NCBI RefSeq assembly: GCF_030269545.1
Contig: NZ_BSTN01000001.1
Location: forward strand, 265,204 to 329,203
Reading direction: 5' to 3'
DNA: 64,000 bases
Origin: Actinomadura sp. NBRC 104425
GTDB lineage: Bacteria > Actinomycetota > Actinomycetes > Streptosporangiales > Streptosporangiaceae
This document shows positions 24,034 through 33,765 of this stretch, piece after piece (position 1 is the stretch's first letter; every line of letters begins with the position of its first letter). The notes under the pieces are model-generated. The model saw nothing but the letters and a program-made list of their open reading frames with translations. It did no database searches and was not told the DNA's origin. The translations under genes and the position numbers were made by a program.

Positions 24034-24051
24034 GCCTCCGCGCCGCCGCCG

Positions 24052-24068
24052 GGACGGTCCGACCGTCC
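24052..24068. promoter_or_regulatory. Perfect palindrome upstream of LysR gene
   Basis: GGACGGTC, one central C, GACCGTCC: 8-bp arms, perfect. It lies between the LysR gene and the aldo/keto reductase remnant, overlapping the expected -35 region of the LysR promoter. TATAAC at 24081-24086 is a likely -10, 8 nt before the LysR ATG at 24095, so the LysR mRNA may be leaderless. Candidate autoregulatory site. Confidence 0.55.
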
Positions 24069-24094
24069 ACGACATAGCGGTATAACCAGAAGTA

Positions 24095-24973
24095 ATGGAT
24101 GCCCATCTCCGGGAGCTGCGCTACTTCGCGGCCATCGCCGACGAGCTGAGCTTCACCCGCGCCGCCGCCCGGCTGTTCGTCTCGCAGCCGGCGCTGTCCA
24201 AGCAGATCCGGGCCCTGGAGCGGCGGCTGGGTTTCGAGCTGTTCGAGCGGCGCGGCCGCGGGGTCGCGCTGACGCCGCAGGGTGCGGCGCTGCTGCCGGC
24301 CGTCCGGGACGTCCTTGGCACCTGGGACCGCGCCTACGCCGAGACCCGCGCGCTGGGCCGCCCCCGCACCCTGGTCGTCGGCATGCAGCCGGCCGTCGGC
24401 CGCGACCTGCAGCGCCGCGCCCTGCGCCGGTTCCGCGAGCTGGCGCCCGACTGGACGGTCTCGCTGCGGCTGGTCGGCTGGGACGACCCCACCGCCGGGC
24501 TGGCCGACGCCTCCAGCGACGTGGCGTTCGTGTGGCTGCCGGTGCCCGCCGTCGGCATCCGCACCCGCACCCTGGCCGGCGAGCGCCGCCATGTGGCGTT
24601 GCCCGACGACCACCCGCTGGCCGCCCGCGCCGAGATCGACTTCGCCGACCTGCTGGACGAGCCGTTCATCGCGCTGCCCGCCGCGGCCGGTCCGCTGCGC
24701 GACTTCTGGCTGGCGCTGGACGCCCGCGGGGGCCGTCCGCCGCGGATCGGCGCCGAGGCCACCGCCCCGGACGAGGTGTTCGAGGCGGTGTCGTCCGGCC
24801 TGGGCGTCGTGCTGCTCGCGGAGGGCAACACCGGCCTCTACCGGCGGCCCGGCGTGGTCTGCCGGCCCGTGCGCGGCCTGGCGCCCGCCGAGCTGGCCGC
24901 GGCCTGGCGCGCCGACGACACCCGCGAGATCACCCGGCTGTTCCTCGCCGCCCTGCGCGGCACCGCCGGCTGA
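24095..24973 (+). CDS. LysR family transcriptional regulator
   Basis: 292 residues. N-terminal winged helix in the usual LysR form (LRYFAAIADELSFTRAAARL, SQPALSKQIRALERRLGFEL FERRGRG), then a periplasmic-binding-like effector domain (LVVGMQPAVGRDL, DVAFVWLPVPAVGI). The effector is unknown. The protein is full length and its HTH is intact. It diverges from a broken aldo/keto reductase and precedes M1 paralogue 3 by 113 bp, so its present target could be that peptidase, itself, or genes elsewhere. It belongs to the branch near BenM/CatM-like regulators only by general pattern. Confidence 0.93.
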   Translation: MDAHLRELRYFAAIADELSFTRAAARLFVSQPALSKQIRALERRLGFELFERRGRGVALTPQGAALLPAVRDVLGTWDRAYAETRALGRPRTLVVGMQPAVGRDLQRRALRRFRELAPDWTVSLRLVGWDDPTAGLADASSDVAFVWLPVPAVGIRTRTLAGERRHVALPDDHPLAARAEIDFADLLDEPFIALPAAAGPLRDFWLALDARGGRPPRIGAEATAPDEVFEAVSSGLGVVLLAEGNTGLYRRPGVVCRPVRGLAPAELAAAWRADDTREITRLFLAALRGTAG

Positions 24974-25086
24974 CGGCCCCGGCCGCGGCGGGCCGCCCCA
25001 ACGAATTCGATACCGAATCGAGCTTGTCCCGCGCAGATCGCGCTGACAGCTTGATTGGCGTTGTCTGATGAGCTGAGGACGGGCCG

Positions 25087-26511
<1,425 letters not shown>

Positions 26512-26528
26512 CCCGTCCCTGACCCGAT

Positions 26529-26563
26529 GCCGGGCCCGGGGGGCGCGCCGCCCCGGGCCCGGC
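26529..26563. terminator. Bidirectional terminator between M1 paralogue 3 and ilvA
   Basis: A perfect 13-bp stem (26529-26541 with 26551-26563) with loop GGCGCGCCG, in the 52 bp between convergent genes. The right arm abuts the ilvA stop codon. Confidence 0.7.
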
Positions 26564-27787
26564 TCACGTCTGGACGAGGGTGTACCCCTTGTCCCGCAGC
26601 CGGGTCAGCACCTCCTCGCAGTGGTCGGCGCCGCGCGTCTCCAGGTGCATGAGCACCTCGGCCTCCTCGACGTGCAGCCGGGCCGCGACCCGTTCGTGCA
26701 TGACGTCCAGCACGTTGACGCCCAGCTCGGCCAGCTCGCCGAGCAGCGTGACCAGCGCGCCGGGACGGTCGTGCAGGCGGCACCGCACGACCAGGTAGCG
26801 GCCCGCCCCGGCCAGGCCGTGCCGCAGCACCTTCGACAGCAGCAGCGGGTCGATGTTGCCGCCCGACAGCAGCACCGCCACCGGGGTCCGCACGGCGTAG
26901 GAGTGCTCCAGCAGCGCCGCCACGCCCGCCGCGCCCGCCGGCTCCACCACCAGCTTGGCGCGTTCGAGGCACAGCAGCAGCGCCTGGGAGATCGACTCCT
27001 CGGTGACGGTGACGACCGCGTCCAGCAGCTCGGTCACCAGGTCGTAGGTGAGGTCGCCGGGGCGGCCGACGGAGATGCCGTCGGCCATGGTGGGCTGGAC
27101 CTCCACCCGGACGGGCCGGCCCGCCGCCAGCGACGCGGGGAACGCCGCCGCCCGCTTGGCCTGCGCGCCGACGACCTTGACGTCCGGGCCGCCGCGTTCG
27201 GCGACCGCGCCCTTGAGCGCCACGGCCACGCCCGACATCAGCCCGCCCCCGCCGACGGCGCCGACGACGGTGCGCACGTCCGGCAGCTGGTCGAGGATCT
27301 CCAGCCCGATCGTGCCCTGCCCGGCCACCACGTCCGGGTGGTCGAACGGGTGGATGAGCACCGCGCCGTGCTCCTCGGCGTGCCGCTGCGCGGCGACCAG
27401 GCAGTCGTCCACGGTGGGGCCGGGGAACACCACGTCGGCGCCGTAGCCGCGGGTCGCGGCGACCTTGGGCAGCGGCGCGCCCTCCGGCATGTACACCGTG
27501 GCCTTGGCGCCGAGCATGCTCGCCGCCAGCGCCACGCCCTGGGCGTGGTTGCCCGCGCTGGCCGCCACGACCCCGCGGGCCCGCTCGGCGTCGCTGAGCC
27601 GGGCGATCCGCACATACGCGCCGCGGATCTTGAACGAGCCGGTGCGCTGCAGGTTCTCGCACTTGAGGTAGACGGGGCCGCCGATCAGCTCCGACAGCAC
27701 CCGGGAGCGGACGAGCGGCGTCGGCTCGATCACCTCGCGCAGCAGTTCGCGCGCCGCGCGGACGTCGTCGACGGAGACGAGGGCCAT
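26564..27787 (-). CDS. ilvA: Threonine ammonia-lyase with C-terminal ACT-like domain
   Basis: 407 residues, PLP-dependent, converting threonine to 2-oxobutyrate and ammonia. PLP lysine Lys53 is in GSFKIRGAY, the phosphate loop is VGGGGLMSG, and SAGNHAQGVA is diagnostic of the family. The C-terminal ~75 residues (LVVRCRLHDRPGALVTLLGE through HLETRGADHCEEVLT) form a single ACT domain. This single-ACT form corresponds to the Corynebacterium/TdcB-like type, which may be biosynthetic or catabolic; feedback by isoleucine is possible. ATG 27787 is preceded by GGGAGG with about 10 nt spacing. Downstream of the ROK gene by 71 bp on the same strand. Confidence 0.94.
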   Translation of the reverse strand: MALVSVDDVRAARELLREVIEPTPLVRSRVLSELIGGPVYLKCENLQRTGSFKIRGAYVRIARLSDAERARGVVAASAGNHAQGVALAASMLGAKATVYMPEGAPLPKVAATRGYGADVVFPGPTVDDCLVAAQRHAEEHGAVLIHPFDHPDVVAGQGTIGLEILDQLPDVRTVVGAVGGGGLMSGVAVALKGAVAERGGPDVKVVGAQAKRAAAFPASLAAGRPVRVEVQPTMADGISVGRPGDLTYDLVTELLDAVVTVTEESISQALLLCLERAKLVVEPAGAAGVAALLEHSYAVRTPVAVLLSGGNIDPLLLSKVLRHGLAGAGRYLVVRCRLHDRPGALVTLLGELAELGVNVLDVMHERVAARLHVEEAEVLMHLETRGADHCEEVLTRLRDKGYTLVQT

Positions 27788-27858
27788 GCCCCCGATCCTC
27801 CCACGCGCACGCTCCGCGCCGCCGCCGCAGACGGCCGCGGGCCCGGCGCCGCGGAGGG

Positions 27859-28827
27859 TCAGCCGCCCGTCCAGTACCGGTCGCCGGCCAGCACGAGGGC
27901 GGCGGCGCCGACCAGGCCGGAGGTCTGGCCGAGGGCGGTGGGCACGACCCGCAGGCGCCGCGCGAAGTCCATCCGGGCGTGGACGCCCAGCGCCTCGCGC
28001 ACCGCGTCGAACAGCGGCGCGCCGATCTGCGACACCCCGCCGCCGATGACGGCCGCGTCCAGGTCGCACAGGTGGGTGGCGGACGCCAGCGCGACGCCCA
28101 CCGCACGGCCCGCGCGCCGCACGGCCGCCAGGGCGAGGCGGTTCCCGGCGAGGGCGTCGGCGGCCAGGTCGGCGCCGGTGGCTGCGGGCTCGTCCGGGCG
28201 CCAGCCCTCGCCGCGGGCCCAGCGCACCAGGGACGGCCCGCTGGCCACGGCCTCCAGACAGCCGCGTCCCCCGCACGGGCACGGCGGGCCGCCGGGCTCG
28301 ACGACGATGTGCCCGACGTGCCCGGCGTTGCCGGACGCCCCGTCCACCAGGCGGCCGCCGAGCACCAGCCCGCCGCCGACGCCGGTGGACACCACCATGC
28401 CCAGGACGTTGCGGTGGCCGCGTCCGGCGCCCCGCCAGTGCTCGCCGACGGCGACGCACACCGCGTCGTTGTGCACCCGCACCGGCAGGCCCGGGTAGCG
28501 CTCGCGCAGCCGCCGACGCAGCGGGAACCCCCGCCAGGCCGGGATGTTCAGCGGCGACACCTCGGCGTCCGGCCAGGTCATCGGGCCGCTGCAGCCCACG
28601 CCGACCCCGGCCGGGGACGGGCCGCCCGCCGCGGCGTGCACCTGGTCCAGCAGATCCGTCAGCGCCTTCCACAGCACCTCGGGCGACTCGTCGGCGAGCG
28701 TGGGCGTGCGGCCCTGCGCGAGGATCCGTCCGCCGCCGTCCACCACCGCCGCGGCGATCTTCGTGCCGCCGATGTCGACGGCCAGCACCGCCGGCTCGGT
28801 CATCGGCTCGGTCATCGGCTCAGTCAT
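27859..28827 (-). CDS. ROK family sugar kinase (glucokinase-like)
   Basis: 322 residues from ATG 28827. ATP-binding AVDIGGTKIAAAVVDG, substrate-binding region VGVGCSGPMTW and NDAVCVAVGEHW, the catalytic region STGVGGGLVLGGRLVDGAS, and the zinc cluster CPCGGRGCLE mark an active ROK kinase rather than a ROK repressor (no HTH). Glucose is a likely substrate but N-acetylmannosamine or other hexoses cannot be excluded. The gene starts with three tandem 12-nt units each beginning with ATG (28827, 28815, 28803), giving MTEP three times. It overlaps the FIST gene by 8 bp, so translation is probably coupled. Confidence 0.93.
   Translation of the reverse strand: MTEPMTEPMTEPAVLAVDIGGTKIAAAVVDGGGRILAQGRTPTLADESPEVLWKALTDLLDQVHAAAGGPSPAGVGVGCSGPMTWPDAEVSPLNIPAWRGFPLRRRLRERYPGLPVRVHNDAVCVAVGEHWRGAGRGHRNVLGMVVSTGVGGGLVLGGRLVDGASGNAGHVGHIVVEPGGPPCPCGGRGCLEAVASGPSLVRWARGEGWRPDEPAATGADLAADALAGNRLALAAVRRAGRAVGVALASATHLCDLDAAVIGGGVSQIGAPLFDAVREALGVHARMDFARRLRVVPTALGQTSGLVGAAALVLAGDRYWTGG
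28799..28827 (-). repeat. Triplicated start-codon repeat of the ROK kinase gene
   Basis: Units ATGACTGAGCCG, ATGACCGAGCCG and ATGACCGAGCCG, followed by GCG, form three in-frame starts 12 nt apart. The first is fixed in the overlap with the FIST stop codon. Copy number change here would alter only the N-terminal length. Confidence 0.8.
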
Positions 28828-29983
28828 CGGTGCCGGCCGGGCCGAACGCCAGGATCGACGCGGTGAACCCGTGCACGTGGTTGCGTCCGGCGACCGGGCC
28901 GATCTCGCCGGCGGCGAAGAAGCCGCCGACGCCCGCGGGCCCGAACGCGCGGGTCAGCATCTTGGCGTCGTGGTCGGAGTCGGGGAACATGGCCCGGCCG
29001 CGTCCGTTGCAGGAGAACAGCAGCGCACCCTCCACCGGGTTCAGGTCGAAGCGCTCCAGCAGGTCGGCCAGGTCCTGGTCGGCGGCCCCGGCGTCGCGCA
29101 CCTGGAACCGCACGGTGCGGCCGACCTCCACCACGTCGCCGATGGCTATGGCGCCGCTGTCGGTGTCGGCGCCCACCACCCCGCGCACCAAGAAGTCGCC
29201 GTACTCGTGCTCGTCGGCGTACTCGTCCATGGCCAGGCCGATCAGCAGGCCGCGCCCGGCCAGCTCCTGCTCCTCCTCGGGCAGGCCCAGCACGATCTGC
29301 TCCAGCTTGTCCAGCGCCGGGGTGCCCGCCAGCTCGTACACCAGGTTGTCGTCGGCCCGGGTGACCACCATGTCGGGGCCGATCGGCCGGGCGCCCTGGC
29401 TGACCACGGTCGCCGCGGCCACCGGTCCGCCGAGCACCAGCCCGACCGCGCCCGAGTCGTACACCCGGCCGTTGAGGAACAGCCGGGTGGCGCCGCGTGC
29501 GCCGCCGTCGGCCATGCCGCCGACCAGCGGCAGACCGGGCAGCGCCTCGCTGGAGCGCTCCACGAACGCGTCCACCGGGAAGGTGTAGGGGTCGGTCAGC
29601 AGCACGCCCACCACGTCGTCGTCGCGGGTCTCGGGCATGCCGACCACGACGAGCCGGTCGTCGGCCCTGAGGGTCTCCAGCCGGAACGGCTCCAGCCGCG
29701 CCCCGGGCAGCTCGGCCGCCCAGGCGCTGGCCGCCCGCTCGTCCTCCACCCCGCGGCCGCCGCCGATCACCCCGGAGGCGCTGCAGCCGACGACGACGCG
29801 GGCGCCCGCGCCGCGCATCGCCCGGTGCGCCGCCTCCGCCGCCTCGCTCGGGTCCGGCCCGGACACGAACAGGCACAAAAGGTCCGGGCGGCCGTCCAGC
29901 GGGGCGATCGCCTGCTCGACCGCCGACTCGGCGGCGGCCGACAAGTCGGGGCCCAGGGCCAGTCCGTCACCGAATCGCGTCAT
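28820..29983 (-). CDS. FIST domain sensory protein
   Basis: 387 residues. FIST N-terminal domain (RVVVGCSASGVIGGGRGVED, LLTDPYTFPVDAFVERSSEA, GLPLVGGMADGG) and FIST_C domain (AGRGLLIGLAMDEYADEHEY, GALLFSCNGRGRAMFPDSDHD, FAAGEIGPVAGRNHVHGFTA). The family is thought to bind small ligands such as amino acids and is usually fused to, or next to, signal-transduction proteins. Here it stands alone, with no kinase or cyclase domain. ATG 29983 has GGGAGG upstream. It overlaps the ROK gene and is divergent from the AAA+ ATPase gene, 159 bp away. Confidence 0.9.
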   Translation of the reverse strand: MTRFGDGLALGPDLSAAAESAVEQAIAPLDGRPDLLCLFVSGPDPSEAAEAAHRAMRGAGARVVVGCSASGVIGGGRGVEDERAASAWAAELPGARLEPFRLETLRADDRLVVVGMPETRDDDVVGVLLTDPYTFPVDAFVERSSEALPGLPLVGGMADGGARGATRLFLNGRVYDSGAVGLVLGGPVAAATVVSQGARPIGPDMVVTRADDNLVYELAGTPALDKLEQIVLGLPEEEQELAGRGLLIGLAMDEYADEHEYGDFLVRGVVGADTDSGAIAIGDVVEVGRTVRFQVRDAGAADQDLADLLERFDLNPVEGALLFSCNGRGRAMFPDSDHDAKMLTRAFGPAGVGGFFAAGEIGPVAGRNHVHGFTASILAFGPAGTDD

Positions 29984-30142
29984 CGGCGCCCCCTCCCTCG
30001 TCCGCGGCGTCCCGCGGTCCCACTACCGGGGGTTTCCCGCACCGTCGTGCGTTCACCGTTCCAGTCTCCCCCGTACCGCCCGCGGGCCCAAACCCGCTGG
30101 CGGGGGTGCGACCGGCCGCATCGGCGACGTAGTGTCGATCGC

Positions 30143-31588
30143 GTGCGTCCATCCACACCTCCAGAGACCACGCGGGGCGGGCTGCGGGACAGCGGCCACG
30201 TCCACCGGTCGGTGAAGGCCGAGATCCGCCACAACCTGCTCGTCCGCCTGAAAACCGGCGAGCCGCGCTTTCCGGGCATCGTCGGGTTCGACGACACCGT
30301 GCTGCCGCACGTGGAGCGTGCCCTGCTCGCCGGGCACGACATGGTGCTGCTGGGCGAGCGCGGCCAGGGCAAGACGCGGCTGATCCGCACCCTTGCGGGC
30401 CTGCTGGACGAGTGGACCCCGGTCGTCGCCGGGTGCGAGATCAACGACCACCCGTACGCACCGGTCTGCGTGCGCTGCCGCCGCCTGGCCGACGAGCTGG
30501 GCGACGACCTGCCGGTCACGTGGAAGCACCGCGACGAGCGGTACGGCGAGAAGCTGGCCACCCCCGACACCGGCGTCGGCGACCTCATCGGCGACGTCGA
30601 TCCGATCAAGGTGGCCGAAGGCCGCACGCTGGGCGACCCCGAGACCGTCCACTTCGGCCTGGTGCCGCGCACCAACCGGGGCGTGTTCTGCATCAACGAG
30701 CTGCCCGACCTGGCCGAGCGGATCCAGGTGGCGCTGCTGAACGTGCTGGAGGAGCGGGACGTGCAGGTCCGCGGCTACGCGCTGCGGCTGCCGCTGGACG
30801 TGCTGCTGGTGGCCAGCGCCAACCCCGAGGACTACACCAACCGCGGCCGCATCATCACCCCGCTCAAGGACCGGTTCGGCGCCGAGATCCGCACCCACTA
30901 CCCGCTGGAGCTGGACGACGAGCTGGACCTCATCCGCCAGGAGGCCGAGTTCGACTTCTTCGCCGGCGACGGCCCGGCGAGCGCGGCCGACCTGCCCGCC
31001 GAGGTGCCGGCCCACCTGCTGGAGGTGGTGGCCCGGTTCACCCGGCTGGTGCGCGAGTCGACCGCGGTGGACGCCCGGTCCGGCGTGTCGGCGCGGTTCG
31101 CGCTGGCGGGCGCCGAGACGGTGGCCGCGGGGGCGGTGCGCCGCGCCGCGCTGACCGGCGAGGAGCACGCGGTGGCCCGGGTCTGCGACCTGCCCGCCGT
31201 GGTCCCGTCGCTGATGGGCAAGGTGGAGTTCGAGGTCAGCGAGGAGGGCCGCGAGCAGGAGGTGCTGGAGCACCTGCTGCGCCGGGCGATCGCCGAGACC
31301 TACCGGCGCACCCTGGGCGGGGCCGACCTGTCCGGGCTGCTGGACAAGTTCGACGCCGGCCAGAGCGTGGAGTCCGGCGAGCTGGTACCCGCCACCGAGC
31401 TGCTGCGCCGCATCGGCCCGGTGCCCGGCCTGGCCAAGATCATGGAACGGCTCGGCATGACCGGGGAGTCGCCGGGGCAGGCCGCGGCGGCGCTGGAGTT
31501 CGCCCTGGAGGGGCTGTTTTTGACCCGCCGGCTGTCGAAGGACACCGCGACCAGACGCGGCGACGGCACCGCCACCTACCGAACCTGA
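30143..31588 (+). CDS. AAA+ ATPase of the MoxR / Mg-chelatase I-like type
   Basis: 481 residues from GTG 30143. Walker A GERGQGKTR lies near residue 72, and NELPDLAERIQVALLNVLEE followed by VLLVASANPEDYTNRG carries the Walker B, sensor and insert of the MoxR/BchI branch. Between is a Cys-bearing CVRCRRLADELG region that might bind metal. The C-terminal part is a lid and extension of about 180 residues. Such ATPases act with VWA proteins in metal insertion or protein remodelling, and the gene is 92 bp before a VWA gene. TAGTGT (30130-30135) 7 nt before GTG suggests a leaderless mRNA. No chlorophyll or cobalamin genes are near, so 'Mg-chelatase' would be a misnomer. Confidence 0.9.
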   Translation: MRPSTPPETTRGGLRDSGHVHRSVKAEIRHNLLVRLKTGEPRFPGIVGFDDTVLPHVERALLAGHDMVLLGERGQGKTRLIRTLAGLLDEWTPVVAGCEINDHPYAPVCVRCRRLADELGDDLPVTWKHRDERYGEKLATPDTGVGDLIGDVDPIKVAEGRTLGDPETVHFGLVPRTNRGVFCINELPDLAERIQVALLNVLEERDVQVRGYALRLPLDVLLVASANPEDYTNRGRIITPLKDRFGAEIRTHYPLELDDELDLIRQEAEFDFFAGDGPASAADLPAEVPAHLLEVVARFTRLVRESTAVDARSGVSARFALAGAETVAAGAVRRAALTGEEHAVARVCDLPAVVPSLMGKVEFEVSEEGREQEVLEHLLRRAIAETYRRTLGGADLSGLLDKFDAGQSVESGELVPATELLRRIGPVPGLAKIMERLGMTGESPGQAAAALEFALEGLFLTRRLSKDTATRRGDGTATYRT

Positions 31589-31660
31589 CGCCGAACCTGA
31601 CGCCGAACCTGACGCCGCAGATGACCCTCCCGGGTCGCAGATGACCGTCCCGGGTCGCAC
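31579..31660 (+). repeat. Two short tandem repeats between AAA and VWA genes
   Basis: Three 12-nt copies of CCGAACCTGACG (31579-31614) begin inside the AAA gene; the first contains its stop codon. They are followed by two nearly identical 20-nt units (31621-31640 and 31641-31660) containing ATGACC and CCCGGGTCGC. The VWA start is 20 bp further on. Confidence 0.9.
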
Positions 31661-31680
31661 ACCGAGAGCCTGGGGGTTCG

Positions 31681-33660
31681 ATGAGCCGTTACCGGTACGG
31701 GCCTTATCAGGGCGGGCCCGACCCGCTGGCCCCGCCGTACGACGTGCGGGCCGCCCTGGACGCGATGGGCGACTCGGTGCTGGAGGGGACCCGCCCCGAA
31801 GAGGCGCTGCGCGAGCTGCTGCGCCGCGGCCTGCCCGGCGCGCAGGGCCGCCGAGGACTGGACGACCTGCTGCGCGAGGTGCGGCGCCGCCGCCGCGAGC
31901 TGCGCGACCGCGGCCGCCTGGACGGGACGCTGGAGCAGGTGCGCGCGCTGCTGGACACCGCGATCGGGCAGGAGCGGGCCGAGCTGTTCCCCGACCCGAG
32001 CGACGAGGCCCGGCTGCGCGAGGCGGAGCTGGACGCGCTGCCGTCCGACACGTCCCAGGCGGTGCGGCGGCTGGCCGACTACGACTGGCGGTCGGACGCG
32101 GCCCGCGCCACCTACGAGCAGATCAAGGACCTGCTGCGGCGCGAGGTGCTGGACGCCCGCTTCCAGGGCATGAAGCAGGCCCTCAGCAGCCAGGACCCGC
32201 AGGTGATGCAGCGCGTCAAGGACATGATGGCCGCGCTGAACGACATGCTCGACCGGGACGCCCGCGGCGAGCACACCCAGGCCGACTTCGACCGGTTCAT
32301 GCGCGAGTACGGGGACTTCTTTCCCGACAACCCGCAGAACCTGGAGGAGCTGGTCGACTCGCTGGCCCGCCGCGCGGCCGCCATGGAGCGCCTGCTGGAC
32401 TCGCTGACGCCCGAGCAGCGCGCCGAGCTGGCCGGGCTGATGGACCAGGTCATGCAGGACGCGGGCCTGGCCATGGAGATGACCCGGCTGACCGACGCGC
32501 TGCGCGCCCGCCGTCCCGACCTGGCCTGGGGCGGGCAGGAGCAGATGACGGGGCAGGACCCGCTCGGCATGGGCGACGCCACCGCCGCGCTCGCCGAACT
32601 GGCCGACCTGGCCGATCTGGAGGCCGCGCTCGCCCAGGACTACCCGGGCGCGCGGCTGGACGACATCGACGAGGAGGCGGTCCGCCGCGCGCTGGGCCGC
32701 CAGGCCGTCGACGACCTGGCGCAGCTGCGCCGCATCGAGGCCGAGCTGGAGCGGCAGGGCTACCTGCAGCGCCGCCGCGGCGGCCTGGAGCTGACGCCCA
32801 AGGCGGTGCGGCGGCTCGGCGAGACGGCGCTGCGCCGGGTGTTCGCCCGGCTCACCTCCGGCCGGCAGGGCGACCACGACCAGCGCGACGCCGGGCAGGC
32901 CGGGGAGCTGACCGGATCCAGCCGGCCCTGGCGGTTCGGCGACGAGCAGCCCCTCGACGTCGTCCGCACGGTGAGCAACGCGATCCGCCGCAACGCCATG
33001 GAGGGCCCCGCCAGCGGCGGCCTGCGCCCGCACGGTGTCCGGCTGGACGTCGACGACTTCGAGGTGCAGGAGACCGAGCGCCGCACCGCCGCGGCCGTGT
33101 GCCTGCTGGTCGATCTGTCGTACTCGATGGTGCTGCGCGGCACCTGGGCGGCGGCCAAGCAGACCACCCTGGCCCTGCACACCCTGGTGACCAGCAAGTA
33201 CCCGCAGGACGCCATCCAGATCATCGGGTTCTCCAACTACGCCCGGGTGCTGCACCCCACCGAGATGGCCGGGCTGGACTGGGACATGGTGCAGGGCACC
33301 AACCTGCACCACGCGCTGATGATCGCCGGCCGGCATCTGGACCGGCACCCCGACTTCGAGCCGATCGTGCTGGTGGTCACCGACGGGGAGCCCACCGCCC
33401 ACCTGCGCCCCGACGGCCGGTCCCTGTTCGACTACCCGCCGTCCCCCGAGACCCTCGTGCTGACGCTGGCCGAGGTCGACAAGATGACCCGGCGCGGCGC
33501 CTGCCTCAACGTGTTCATGCTGGCCGAGGACCGCCGCCTGGTGTCGTTCGTGGAGGAGGTGGCCCGGCGCAACGGCGGCCGGGTGTTCGCCCCCGACGCC
33601 GAACGGCTCGGCGAGTACGTCGTCAGCGACTACCTGCGGGTGCGCCGCGGCCGCCGCTGA
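31681..33660 (+). CDS. VWA domain protein partnered with the AAA+ ATPase
   Basis: 659 residues. N-terminal ~430 residues are helical, acidic and Arg-rich (LLREVRRRRRELRDRGR, ERQGYLQRRRGGLELTPK), resembling the linker of ChlD/CobT-like subunits. The C-terminal VWA domain has an intact MIDAS: DLSYSM (DxSxS), Thr in GTNLHHALMIAGRHL and Asp in VVTDGEPTAH. It probably coordinates Mg2+ and binds the AAA+ ring encoded just upstream. The pair is widespread in actinomycetes; its substrate is unknown. The gene is followed by a hairpin. Confidence 0.9.
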   Translation: MSRYRYGPYQGGPDPLAPPYDVRAALDAMGDSVLEGTRPEEALRELLRRGLPGAQGRRGLDDLLREVRRRRRELRDRGRLDGTLEQVRALLDTAIGQERAELFPDPSDEARLREAELDALPSDTSQAVRRLADYDWRSDAARATYEQIKDLLRREVLDARFQGMKQALSSQDPQVMQRVKDMMAALNDMLDRDARGEHTQADFDRFMREYGDFFPDNPQNLEELVDSLARRAAAMERLLDSLTPEQRAELAGLMDQVMQDAGLAMEMTRLTDALRARRPDLAWGGQEQMTGQDPLGMGDATAALAELADLADLEAALAQDYPGARLDDIDEEAVRRALGRQAVDDLAQLRRIEAELERQGYLQRRRGGLELTPKAVRRLGETALRRVFARLTSGRQGDHDQRDAGQAGELTGSSRPWRFGDEQPLDVVRTVSNAIRRNAMEGPASGGLRPHGVRLDVDDFEVQETERRTAAAVCLLVDLSYSMVLRGTWAAAKQTTLALHTLVTSKYPQDAIQIIGFSNYARVLHPTEMAGLDWDMVQGTNLHHALMIAGRHLDRHPDFEPIVLVVTDGEPTAHLRPDGRSLFDYPPSPETLVLTLAEVDKMTRRGACLNVFMLAEDRRLVSFVEEVARRNGGRVFAPDAERLGEYVVSDYLRVRRGRR

Positions 33661-33687
33661 GGGCGCGTCACCGTCCGGGGGGCTGCT

Positions 33688-33712
33688 GCCCGATCCCGTC
33701 AAGCGATCGGGC
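33688..33712. terminator. Terminator of the AAA-VWA operon
   Basis: GCCCGATC and GATCGGGC (8 bp) around a 9-nt loop, 28 bp after the VWA stop. Stem-loop without U-tract. Confidence 0.5.
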
Positions 33713-33765
33713 GGGCCGCGCCCCCTCCCGCCGTCCGCCGCCGCCCGGTCGCTAGGGTCGGTGGT

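Noticed and set aside
30143-33660. True magnesium or cobalt chelatase
   Set aside because: No chlorophyll, heme or cobalamin genes are near, and the ATPase has features of generic MoxR-type partners.
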